Assembly (NCBI RefSeq): GCF_015461845.1
Contig: NZ_JACOPW010000007.1
Span: 62,001 to 126,000, forward strand
Source of the DNA: Pseudomonas mucoides
GTDB lineage: Bacteria; Pseudomonadota; Gammaproteobacteria; Pseudomonadales; Pseudomonadaceae
DNA: 64,000 nt
Reading direction: 5' to 3'
Both the position numbers and the translations under genes were made by a program. This document shows, piece after piece, positions 54,835 to 62,672 of the stretch (position 1 is the stretch's first letter; the number at the start of each line of letters is the position of its first letter). Under the pieces are notes generated by a model that saw nothing but the letters and a program-made list of their open reading frames with translations, was not told the origin of the DNA and made no database searches.

Positions 54835-55814
54835 TGGCCGTCGTACTTACCGCCCGCGACCTGACCCGTCACTACGAAGTGTCCCGCGGCCTGTTCAAGG
54901 GCCATGCGACCGTGCGCGCCCTCAACGGCGTGTCGTTTGAACTGCACGCCGGCAAGACCCTCGCCGTGGTTGGTGAATCGGGCTGCGGCAAATCCACCCT
55001 GGCCCGTGCGTTGACACTGATCGAAGAGCCGTCCTCCGGCTCCTTGAAAATCGCCGGCCAGGAAGTCGCCGGTGCCGACAAGGCCCAGCGCAAGCAACTG
55101 CGCAAAGACGTGCAGATGGTGTTCCAGAGCCCGTACGCCTCGCTCAACCCACGGCAGAAAGTCGGTGACCAGCTCGGCGAACCGCTGCTGATCAACACCA
55201 ACCTGTCGGCGGCCGAACGTCGCGAAAAAGTCCAGGCCATGATGAAGCAGGTGGGCTTGCGTCCCGAGCACTACCAGCGTTATCCGCACATGTTCTCCGG
55301 CGGTCAGCGCCAGCGGATCGCCTTGGCCCGCGCGATGATGCTGCAGCCTAAAGTGCTGGTAGCGGACGAACCGACCTCGGCGCTGGACGTGTCGATTCAG
55401 GCGCAGGTGCTGAACCTGTTCATGGATTTGCAGCAAGAGTTCAACACCGCCTACGTGTTCATCTCCCACAACCTGGCCGTGGTGCAACACGTTGCCGATG
55501 ACGTGATGGTGATGTACCTCGGTCGCCCGGTGGAAATGGGTCCGAAGAACGACATCTACGAGCGTCCGCTGCACCCTTACACCCAGGCGCTGTTGTCGGC
55601 CACACCGACCATTCACCCGGACCCGAACAAGCCGAAAATCAAGATCGTCGGCGAGTTGCCTAACCCGTTGAACCCGCCATCGGGTTGCGCTTTCCACAAG
55701 CGCTGCCCATACGCCACCGAGCGCTGCAGCACCGAAGAGCCAGCCCTGCGCCCTCTCGATAACCGCCAGGTGGCTTGCCACTACGCCGAGCAATTCCTCG
55801 ACGGCGCGGCATAA
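54834..55814 (+). CDS. dppF: Dipeptide ABC transporter ATPase DppF
   Basis: It has 326 residues with Walker A GESGCGKST, the signature FSGGQRQR, Walker B VLVADEPTSALD and the C-terminal CAFHKRCPYATERC motif. It is coupled to dppD by the TAATG overlap. It completes the DppBCDF system used by the three binding proteins encoded upstream. Confidence 0.95.
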   Translation: MAVVLTARDLTRHYEVSRGLFKGHATVRALNGVSFELHAGKTLAVVGESGCGKSTLARALTLIEEPSSGSLKIAGQEVAGADKAQRKQLRKDVQMVFQSPYASLNPRQKVGDQLGEPLLINTNLSAAERREKVQAMMKQVGLRPEHYQRYPHMFSGGQRQRIALARAMMLQPKVLVADEPTSALDVSIQAQVLNLFMDLQQEFNTAYVFISHNLAVVQHVADDVMVMYLGRPVEMGPKNDIYERPLHPYTQALLSATPTIHPDPNKPKIKIVGELPNPLNPPSGCAFHKRCPYATERCSTEEPALRPLDNRQVACHYAEQFLDGAA

Positions 55815-55817
55815 AAA

Positions 55818-55841
55818 TGTGGGAGCAGTTTTGCTCCCACA
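55818..55841 (+). terminator. Hairpin after dppF
   Basis: TGTGGGAGCA-GTTT-TGCTCCCACA lies 4 nt after the stop. It resembles half of a REP pair and probably protects or ends the dpp transcript. Confidence 0.6.
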
Positions 55842-55911
55842 GCAATACCGGACCTCTTCTATAACGACTGCGCATCAGTTGGAGTAGAAGGGGTTTTCTT
55901 TTGCCTGCCGT

Positions 55912-56166
55912 TTAAGACTGGCTGTCGCCTTCATCCTCGTCGGTGTCGGGCTCTTCAGTGGTCGAGTCGTCATCGCCCTCACTACCGCCCTGATCTTTGT
56001 CCCCAGCCTCGGAGTCAGATTTGGCAATCATCATCCCGGCATGTATCACCTGCCCGCTCGACACCTGTTCGCCATGCTCCGGGCACTCCGCCCACGCCGC
56101 CGACATGCCCACGGACAACATCACTAAAACCTTAAGCAACAGCACAATACGTTGAACAATGCTCAT
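55912..56166 (-). CDS. Small secreted acidic protein, uncharacterised
   Basis: It has 84 residues from ATG 56166 (an ATG four codons earlier is an alternative). A signal peptide (about 1-26, SAAWA) is followed by one Cys and then by a low-complexity tail rich in Asp, Glu, Gly and Ser (about 25 acidic residues in the last 40). Predicted to be periplasmic or exported and mostly disordered. A cation-binding role is possible but I do not recognise the family. Confidence 0.6.
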   Translation of the reverse strand: MSIVQRIVLLLKVLVMLSVGMSAAWAECPEHGEQVSSGQVIHAGMMIAKSDSEAGDKDQGGSEGDDDSTTEEPDTDEDEGDSQS

Positions 56167-56362
56167 AGCCGAATCCATCCTTTTTGGGGTGAAGCTTGGG
56201 CGCCTGACTGGCGCTGAATGAAATCTAGTTCCGATCAGTGTGGTTCACCAGACAGGACGCTAACGACGGGCTGGAAATGCCCGTGATCGGCAGATTGGTT
56301 TTGAATAACAGTTATCTCGAATCGTTATTGCTCGCCCCCACAAGGGGATTTGCGTCAGGCAA

Positions 56363-56393
56363 TAAAAAACCCCGCAGCTTTCGCAACGGGGTT
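56363..56393 (-). terminator. Terminator of prfC
   Basis: Read on the minus strand, the stem AACCCCGTTGCG with AAGCTGCGGGGTT is followed by a T6 run, 22 nt after the prfC stop. Confidence 0.85.
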
Positions 56394-56414
56394 CTGTGTG
56401 TTTCGACTCAGCGC

Positions 56415-57998
56415 TTAGTGATGCTCGCGCGTCGCACGGAATTTCACGTCCGGCCAGCGCTCTTCCATCAGTGCCAGGTTGACCCGGGTCGGGGCCAGGT
56501 AGGTCAGGTGACCACCGCCGTCGATCGCGAGGTTTTCCACCGCCTTGTTGGAGAATTCCTCAAGCTTCTTCTTGTCGCTGCAATCGATCCAGCGCGCGGA
56601 ATAAACGGTGATCGGTTCGTAAGAGCACTCAACCTTGTATTCCTCTTTCAAGCGGCTGGCGACCACATCGAACTGCAGCACACCGACGGCGCCGAGGATG
56701 ATGTCGTTGCTGCGCTCGGGGAAGAACACCTGGGTCGCGCCCTCTTCCGCCAACTGCTGCAAGCCTTGACGCAGCTGCTTGGATTTCAACGGATCACGCA
56801 GGCGTACGCGACGGAACAGTTCCGGGGCGAAGTGCGGGATACCGGTGAAGCCCAGGGTTTCGCCTTCGGTGAAGGTGTCGCCGATCTGGATGGTGCCGTG
56901 GTTGTGCAAACCGATGATGTCGCCGGCAAACGCTTCTTCCAGCTGCTCACGCTCGGAGGAGAAGAAGGTCAGCGCGTCACCGATCCGCACATCCTTGCCG
57001 GTGCGTACGTGGCGCATCTTCATGCCTTTTTCGTACTTGCCGGAGCAAATGCGCATGAAGGCGATACGGTCGCGGTGTTTCGGGTCCATGTTCGCCTGGA
57101 TCTTGAACACGAAACCGGTGAACTTCTCTTCAACCGGCTCGACGGTGCGCTCGTTGGCGACACGGGCCAATGGCTTCGGCGCCCAGTTGACCACGGCGTC
57201 GAGCACGTGATCGACACCGAAGTTGCCCAGTGCAGTACCGAAGAACACCGGCGTCAGTTGGCCGTCGAGGAATTCCTGCTGGTTGAACTCGTGGCAGGCG
57301 CCCTGCACCAGCTCCAGCTGATCGACGAAGCGATCGTACTCGTCGCCCAAATGCGCGCGCGCTTCATCGGAATCGAGCTTCTCGATGATTTTCACATCGG
57401 TACGCTCGTGGCCGTGACCGGCGGTGTACACGATGATGTAGTCGTCGGCGAGGTGATACACGCCCTTGAAATCGCGGTAGCAACCGATCGGCCAGGTGAT
57501 CGGCGCGGCCTTGATCTTCAGGACCGCTTCGATCTCGTCGAGCAGTTCAATCGGGTCGCGGATGTCACGGTCGAGTTTGTTGATGAAGCTGACGATCGGC
57601 GTGTCACGCAGACGGCAAACGTCCATCAGCGCGATGGTCCGTGGCTCTACACCCTTACCGCCGTCGAGAACCATCAAGGCCGAGTCCACCGCCGTCAGGG
57701 TGCGGTAGGTGTCTTCGGAGAAGTCTTCGTGGCCCGGGGTGTCGAGCAGATTGATCATGTGGTCGCGATACGGGAACTGCATGACCGACGTGGTAATGGA
57801 AATACCCCGTTGTTTTTCCATTTCCATCCAGTCGGAGGTGGCATGGCGGTCGGACTTGCGAGACTTCACCGTGCCCGCAATCGCAATCGCCTTGCCCATC
57901 AGCAAGAGCTTCTCGGTAATGGTGGTTTTACCGGCATCGGGGTGGGAAATAATGGCGAAAGTGCGGCGTTTCGCGACTTCGGCGGCCTGTTTGGTCAT
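56415..57998 (-). CDS. prfC: Peptide chain release factor 3
   Basis: GTPase that recycles RF1/RF2 from the ribosome. It has 527 residues, with G1 SHPDAGKTT, G3 DTPGHEDFS and G4 NKLD, and the RF3-specific C-terminal domain. The start at 57998 (MTKQAAEVAKRRTFAII) is normal for the family; an in-frame start 23 codons earlier adds atypical sequence. It has its own terminator. Confidence 0.97.
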   Translation of the reverse strand: MTKQAAEVAKRRTFAIISHPDAGKTTITEKLLLMGKAIAIAGTVKSRKSDRHATSDWMEMEKQRGISITTSVMQFPYRDHMINLLDTPGHEDFSEDTYRTLTAVDSALMVLDGGKGVEPRTIALMDVCRLRDTPIVSFINKLDRDIRDPIELLDEIEAVLKIKAAPITWPIGCYRDFKGVYHLADDYIIVYTAGHGHERTDVKIIEKLDSDEARAHLGDEYDRFVDQLELVQGACHEFNQQEFLDGQLTPVFFGTALGNFGVDHVLDAVVNWAPKPLARVANERTVEPVEEKFTGFVFKIQANMDPKHRDRIAFMRICSGKYEKGMKMRHVRTGKDVRIGDALTFFSSEREQLEEAFAGDIIGLHNHGTIQIGDTFTEGETLGFTGIPHFAPELFRRVRLRDPLKSKQLRQGLQQLAEEGATQVFFPERSNDIILGAVGVLQFDVVASRLKEEYKVECSYEPITVYSARWIDCSDKKKLEEFSNKAVENLAIDGGGHLTYLAPTRVNLALMEERWPDVKFRATREHH

Positions 57999-58073
57999 GG
58001 GAAATCGCCTGGCAGGTGATTCAAAAAAGGGCGGCGAGTATAGCTTAAAAAGTAACCTATGGACCACCGTTCA

Positions 58074-58224
58074 CCTGTAGCCGCTGCCGAGCCCGCGAGG
58101 CTGCGTCCGGCGGCGCAGCCGTCGTAAAACCGGACGCTGCGGTGTATCAGACACACCGCGACAGGTGAATCGACGACGACTTCGTCGCCGAACGCAGCCT
58201 CGCGGGCTCGGCAGCGGCTACAGG
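58074..58224. repeat. Long inverted repeat with 33-bp perfect arms
   Basis: CCTGTAGCCGCTGCCGAGCC... (58074-58106) is exactly complementary to 58192-58224. Inside are further hairpins, CGGTGT/ACACCG (58140-58159) and CGACGACGACTTCGTCG (58171-58188). This is the same repeat type as the short hairpin at 14500-14537. No transposase gene. Confidence 0.85.
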
Positions 58225-58488
58225 GGTAATACAAGATGCGGGGTGGCTAATTGCTGCTAAATATGGAACCTTTTAAAAGGTGGAGGCGTCCACTCCCCTG
58301 TTACAGCTCTCGTAGCAGGGTTCGAAAAACCTGCAAGTTAGCCTGACGAGGCTGCGCTTATGGCTCGATCTCATGCGGTTCCATCAGCATGAAGAGCTGC
58401 TTCTCGCGAACGTTGATGACCCGGCAGCCAGCAATGGCATTGCCACTCGGGACTGCGTTCGCCGACAAAAGAAAAAAGGAGTCCGCCT
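58225..58488 (+). promoter_or_regulatory. Leader region of the osmoprotectant ABC operon
   Basis: These 264 nt upstream of the first permease gene contain a CCTTTTAAAAGG palindrome (58268-58279) and a GTGGAGGCGTCCAC inverted repeat (58280-58293). Either could be an operator. No promoter hexamers could be assigned with confidence. Confidence 0.3.
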
Positions 58489-59205
58489 GTGGCTATTCGC
58501 TATGGCAAAGGGCTGATAGGAGGTGCGGTTGTCGTCGCCCTTCTGGCCCTGCTGGTCCATTGGATTGGCATCAACACGATCGAACATTACCGCGACGATT
58601 TGTTGTTTTACCTGCAAGCTCATCTGATTCTCGTCCTTGTTTCCATGCTGGCCGCCCTCGTTGTGGGCATTCCCGCCGGTATCTTCCTCAGCCGTCCGTC
58701 CATGGTGGACCGAGCTGAGCGCTTCATGCAGCTCTTCAACATCGGCAACACCGTGCCGCCGCTCGCCGTACTGGCCATCGCCCTGGGGATTCTGGGCATC
58801 GGCAGCGGCCCCGCGATCTTCGCCCTGTTCCTCGCCTCGCTGTTGCCGATTGTGCGCAACACCTATGAAGGCCTGAAAAACGTTCAGGGTTCACTGAAAG
58901 AAGCCGCTGTCGGCATCGGCATGACCCCGACCCAAGTGCTGTGGCGGGTCGAACTGCCAAACGCCGTGCCGATCATCGTTGGTGGCGTTCGCGTGGCCCT
59001 GGCGATCAACGTCGGGACGGCTCCGCTGGCGTTCCTGATCGGCGCCAACAGCCTGGGCAGCCTGATTTTCCCCGGCATCGCCCTGAACAATCAGCCGCAA
59101 CTGCTGCTCGGCGCGGCCTGCACCGCCCTGCTGGCCTTGCTGCTCGACGGTCTGGTGACACTCGCCAGCCGCCTCTGGCTCGAACGCGGCCTACGCCCGT
59201 CTTAA
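58489..59205 (+). CDS. Osmoprotectant ABC transporter permease 1 (OpuC/YehW-like)
   Basis: Inner-membrane permease for betaine-type compounds. It has 238 residues, GTG start after AAAAGGAG, five to six membrane segments and the coupling motif GLKNVQGSLKEAAVGIGMTPTQVLWRVELP. First of a four-gene operon: permease, binding protein, permease, ATPase. Confidence 0.9.
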   Translation: MAIRYGKGLIGGAVVVALLALLVHWIGINTIEHYRDDLLFYLQAHLILVLVSMLAALVVGIPAGIFLSRPSMVDRAERFMQLFNIGNTVPPLAVLAIALGILGIGSGPAIFALFLASLLPIVRNTYEGLKNVQGSLKEAAVGIGMTPTQVLWRVELPNAVPIIVGGVRVALAINVGTAPLAFLIGANSLGSLIFPGIALNNQPQLLLGAACTALLALLLDGLVTLASRLWLERGLRPS

Positions 59206-59225
59206 GCCTCGGCAAAGGAATCAAT

Positions 59226-60119
59226 ATGAAAAAAGTATGCTTATTTCTAGGCTGCGCCCTGCTGTTCGCAGGATTTGCCCACGCCGCTGAAAAACCGGTC
59301 ATCCGCATCGGCGCCCGGGTGTTCACCGAACAAACCCTGCTCGCGGAAATCACCTCCCAATACCTGCGCACCAAGGGTTACGACACCCAGGTGACCGGCG
59401 GCCTGGGCAGCAACCTCGCTCGCAGCGCCCACGAAAGTGGCCAGCTGGATTTGATGTGGGAATACACCGGCGTGTCGCTGGTGGCTTACAACCACATCAC
59501 GGAAAAACTCGACAGCGCCCAGTCCTACGCCAAGGTGAAAGAACTCGACGCGAAAAAAGGCCTCGTCTGGCTGACCCCGTCGAAATTCAGCAACACCTAT
59601 GCCCTGGCCCTGCCGGAAACCACCGCGAAGGCTTACCCGCAGATCAACACCATCAGCGAGCTGAACACGGTGCTGCAAGCTGAGCAAAAGGACAATCATC
59701 TGGTCGCGCTGGACACCGAGTTCGCCAACCGTTCCGACGGGCTGAACGGCATGGTCGACCTCTACGGCATGAACCTGACGCGCAAAAACATCCGGCAGAT
59801 GGATGCTGGTTTGGTCTACACCGCCCTGCGCAATGGCCAGGTATTTGCCGGTCTGGTCTACACCACCGACGGTCGTCTTAACGCCTTCAAGCTGAAACTG
59901 CTCGAAGACGACAAGCACTACTTCCCGGACTACACCGCCGCGCCGGTGGTACGTCAGGTGTACCTCGACGCCCATCCGAAACTCGCCGAAGAACTCAAGC
60001 CGCTGGCTGAACTGTTCGACGACGAAACCATGCGCCAGCTCAACGCGCGGGTCGATGTCGATCACGAAAGCCCATCATCCGTTGCCGCCGATTTCCTGCG
60101 CCAACATCCCATCAAATAA
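59226..60119 (+). CDS. Osmoprotectant-binding protein (OpuCC/OsmF-like)
   Basis: Periplasmic substrate-binding protein of the OpuAC family for glycine betaine, choline or related quaternary amines. It has 297 residues with a signal peptide (about 1-20, AHA) followed by KPVIRIGARVFTEQTLLAEI. The tryptophan and tyrosine residues in LDLMWEYTGVSLVAYNH match the ligand region of the family. The start at 59226 is chosen by signal peptide and spacing; the longer frame overlaps the permease gene. Confidence 0.9.
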   Translation: MKKVCLFLGCALLFAGFAHAAEKPVIRIGARVFTEQTLLAEITSQYLRTKGYDTQVTGGLGSNLARSAHESGQLDLMWEYTGVSLVAYNHITEKLDSAQSYAKVKELDAKKGLVWLTPSKFSNTYALALPETTAKAYPQINTISELNTVLQAEQKDNHLVALDTEFANRSDGLNGMVDLYGMNLTRKNIRQMDAGLVYTALRNGQVFAGLVYTTDGRLNAFKLKLLEDDKHYFPDYTAAPVVRQVYLDAHPKLAEELKPLAELFDDETMRQLNARVDVDHESPSSVAADFLRQHPIK

Positions 60120-60131
60120 GGAGGAAAAGAC

Positions 60132-60785
60132 ATGGAATTTCTGAACGCCTTTTCCCATCTCGACTGGCCATTGGTGCTGCACCTGACCTGGCAGCACATC
60201 ACCCTGGTCGGCATCGCCGTGACCCTGGCGATTCTGGTCGGCGTGCCGCTGGGCATTCTGATGACGCGCTTTCCGACGCTCGCCGGCCCGCTGCAAGCCA
60301 GCGCCACGGTGCTGCTGACCGTGCCGTCGATTGCGCTGTTCGGCCTGCTGCTGCCGTTTTACTCCAAATTCGGCCAGGGCCTCGGTCCGATGCCGGCGAT
60401 CACGGCCGTGTTTCTGTACTCGCTGCTGCCGATCATGCGTAACACCTACTTGGCGCTGACCGGCGTCGAACCGGGCATTCGCGAAGCCGCCCGCGGCATC
60501 GGCATGACCTTCGGCCAGCGCCTGCGCATGGTCGAACTGCCCATCGCAGTGCCGGTGATCCTCGCCGGCGTACGCACTGCCGTGGTCATGAACATCGGTG
60601 TCATGACCATCGCCGCGACCATCGGCGCCGGTGGCCTCGGTGTACTCATTCTCGCTTCCATCAGCCGCAGCGACATGTCGATGCTGATCGTCGGCGCCGT
60701 GCTGGTCAGTCTCCTGGCCATCTTCGCCGACCTGCTTCTGCAATGGCTGCAACGCACGCTGACTCCAAAAGGACTGCTCAAATGA
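60132..60785 (+). CDS. Osmoprotectant ABC transporter permease 2 (OpuC/YehY-like)
   Basis: Second permease. It has 217 residues, five to six membrane segments and the coupling motif GVEPGIREAARGIGMTFGQ. A strong GAGGAAAAG precedes the start. The 3' end overlaps the ATPase gene by 4 nt (ATGA). Confidence 0.9.
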   Translation: MEFLNAFSHLDWPLVLHLTWQHITLVGIAVTLAILVGVPLGILMTRFPTLAGPLQASATVLLTVPSIALFGLLLPFYSKFGQGLGPMPAITAVFLYSLLPIMRNTYLALTGVEPGIREAARGIGMTFGQRLRMVELPIAVPVILAGVRTAVVMNIGVMTIAATIGAGGLGVLILASISRSDMSMLIVGAVLVSLLAIFADLLLQWLQRTLTPKGLLK

Positions 60786-61939
60786 TCGAACTTCAAAACC
60801 TCAGCAAGACCTTCCAAAGCAACGGCAAAGATGTGAAAGCCGTGGACTCGGTAAGCCTGACCGTCAATGAAGGCGAGATCTGTGTGTTCCTCGGACCATC
60901 GGGCTGCGGCAAAAGCACCACGCTGAAGATGATCAACCGCTTGATCAAGCCGACCTCGGGCAAGATCCTGATCAACGGCGAAGACACCACCGACCTCGAC
61001 GCAGTGACCCTGCGCCGCAACATCGGTTATGTGATCCAGCAGATTGGTTTGTTCCCGAACATGACCATCGAGGAAAACATCACCATCGTTCCGCGCCTGC
61101 TGGGCTGGGACAAACAGAAATGCCACGACCGTGCCCGCGAGTTGATGAGCATGATCAAGCTGGAACCCAAGCAATACCTGAATCGCTATCCGCGCGAGTT
61201 GTCCGGCGGTCAACAGCAGCGGATCGGTGTGATTCGGGCACTGGCGGCGGATGCGCCATTGTTGCTGATGGACGAACCCTTCGGCGCGGTCGACCCGATC
61301 AACCGCGAGATGATCCAGAACGAGTTCTTCGAGATGCAGCGCGCGCTGAACAAGACCGTGATCATGGTCAGCCACGACATCGACGAAGCCATCAAGCTGG
61401 GCGACAAGATTGCAATTTTCCGCGCCGGCAAACTCCTGCAGATCGATCACCCGGACACGCTGCTGGCGCACCCGGCGGATGATTTCGTCAGCAACTTCGT
61501 CGGCCAGGACAGCACGCTCAAGCGTCTGTTGCTGGTGAAAGCCGAGGACGCGGCGGACAACGCGCCGTCGGTGAGCCCGGAAACACCGGTGGCTGAAGCG
61601 CTGGAGTTGATGGATGAACTCGACCGTCGCTATGTCGTGGTCACCTGCGCCGATAACAAGGCTCTGGGCTACGTGCGTCGTCGCGATCTGCACCGTCAAA
61701 CCGGGACTTGCGCGCAGTACTTGCGTGAGTTCAACGCCACGGCGGCGTTTGACGAGCATTTGCGCATCCTGCTGTCGCGCATGTACGAGTTCAACCGCTC
61801 GTGGTTGCCAGTGATGGATGCGGAGCGGGTGTTCCTGGGTGAAGTGACTCAGGAATCGATTGCCGAGTACTTGAGCTCAGGCAAGTCCCGTGGGGGCAAG
61901 ACCAGCATTGTTTCGCCAGCCGAGACTGCGGTGGCCTGA
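60782..61939 (+). CDS. Osmoprotectant ABC transporter ATPase with CBS domains
   Basis: It has 385 residues. Walker A GPSGCGKST and the signature LSGGQQQRIGV belong to an N-terminal ATPase domain (about 1-240); a tandem CBS pair follows (about 255-370), the ionic-strength sensing module known in OpuA/OpuC. The ATG at 60782 overlaps the permease stop. It ends the operon, with a REP pair 6 nt downstream. Confidence 0.92.
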   Translation: MIELQNLSKTFQSNGKDVKAVDSVSLTVNEGEICVFLGPSGCGKSTTLKMINRLIKPTSGKILINGEDTTDLDAVTLRRNIGYVIQQIGLFPNMTIEENITIVPRLLGWDKQKCHDRARELMSMIKLEPKQYLNRYPRELSGGQQQRIGVIRALAADAPLLLMDEPFGAVDPINREMIQNEFFEMQRALNKTVIMVSHDIDEAIKLGDKIAIFRAGKLLQIDHPDTLLAHPADDFVSNFVGQDSTLKRLLLVKAEDAADNAPSVSPETPVAEALELMDELDRRYVVVTCADNKALGYVRRRDLHRQTGTCAQYLREFNATAAFDEHLRILLSRMYEFNRSWLPVMDAERVFLGEVTQESIAEYLSSGKSRGGKTSIVSPAETAVA

Positions 61940-61945
61940 CCGACG

Positions 61946-62041
61946 CATTCGCGGGCAAGCCCGCTCCCACAGGGTTCTTGGTGTACACAGGATTTGTGTA
62001 CGACAGAAATCACTGTGGGAGCGGGCTTGCCCGCGATTGGG
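61946..62041. repeat. REP pair (BIME) after the osmoprotectant operon
   Basis: Outer arms ATTCGCGGGCAAGCCCGCTCCCAC and the inverse flank a spacer with TTTGTGTACGACAGAAATC, nearly the same as in the BIME at 43059-43157. Confidence 0.85.
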
Positions 62042-62173
62042 GGCACCACAAATCCCGCCTGAAGCACCTCAAATCTCCCTCCAGCGGGAACATCACACTG
62101 TCATGCAGGTCGGTTACATCAGTAGCTATCCAGGACCGCACGACGGAAGCGTGCAAAAACGCGACATTTTTTG

Positions 62174-62300
62174 TTGATCTCAAGCCCCTCACGCCCTAAA
62201 GTTCGCGCCGAACGTCCATGCTGGAAACGATCCATCCGGCTCAAGTACTGACGACGAGACAGCAAGGCCAAGGGAACGCACCGCTTCCCATGGCCTTTTT
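62174..62300 (+). ncRNA. Candidate small RNA gene
   Basis: TTGATC (62174-62179), a 17-nt spacer and TAAAGT (62197-62202) form a plausible sigma-70 promoter. A strong terminator ends at 62300: stem AAGGCCAAGGGAA with TTCCCATGGCCTT and T5. The predicted transcript is about 90-95 nt (from about 62209) and contains no convincing ORF. I do not recognise it as a known Pseudomonas sRNA. Confidence 0.45.
62264..62300 (+). terminator. Rho-independent terminator of the candidate sRNA
   Basis: A 13-bp stem with one mismatch and an 8-nt loop (CGCACCGC), followed by five T. It lies 325 nt after the last gene of the osmoprotectant operon, so it more likely serves a separate short transcript. Confidence 0.75.
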
Positions 62301-62361
62301 GCTTTCGGCGACATGCCTTGGGAAGTAGGCGAACCAAAGTGGGGATACGGAGGACGTTCAG

Positions 62362-62630
62362 GAGGGTGTGTCATCAATGAGTTCACGAGTGCGCCGGAGT
62401 CTGCTTTTGCGCAGGGCAAGGCGCGAGGACCGAAGTTTGGTTGTTCCAAATAAGGGACGAGTAACGCAGCCCTGCGCAAAAGCAGGCCCGGCCCTTCGGG
62501 TTGTGCCTGAGCGCGCGCCATGCTGCGTTGCAGGCCTTGCGAAGGGAATGACCATTAGCGGCGGCCTGCGCCTTGCCTGGCACGCGCTCAGGCGACAACG
62601 CACTCGCGAACTCATTGATGACACACCCTC
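62362..62630. mobile_element. Nested inverted-repeat element (MITE-like) upstream of speC
   Basis: The ends are 32-nt inverted repeats (62362-62393 and 62599-62630, GAGGGTGTGTCATCAATGAG type) with 31 matches. Inside, TCTGCTTTTGCGCAGGGC pairs with 62469-62486, and CCTGAGCGCGCGCCA (62506-62520) with 62578-62592. There is no coding sequence, and target-site duplications are not obvious. It resembles a non-autonomous mobile element or a large structured RNA. Confidence 0.55.
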
Positions 62631-62672
62631 GCACCCATTGATTAATCTAGTTTGCCAGTAGGAGTTCCCAGC

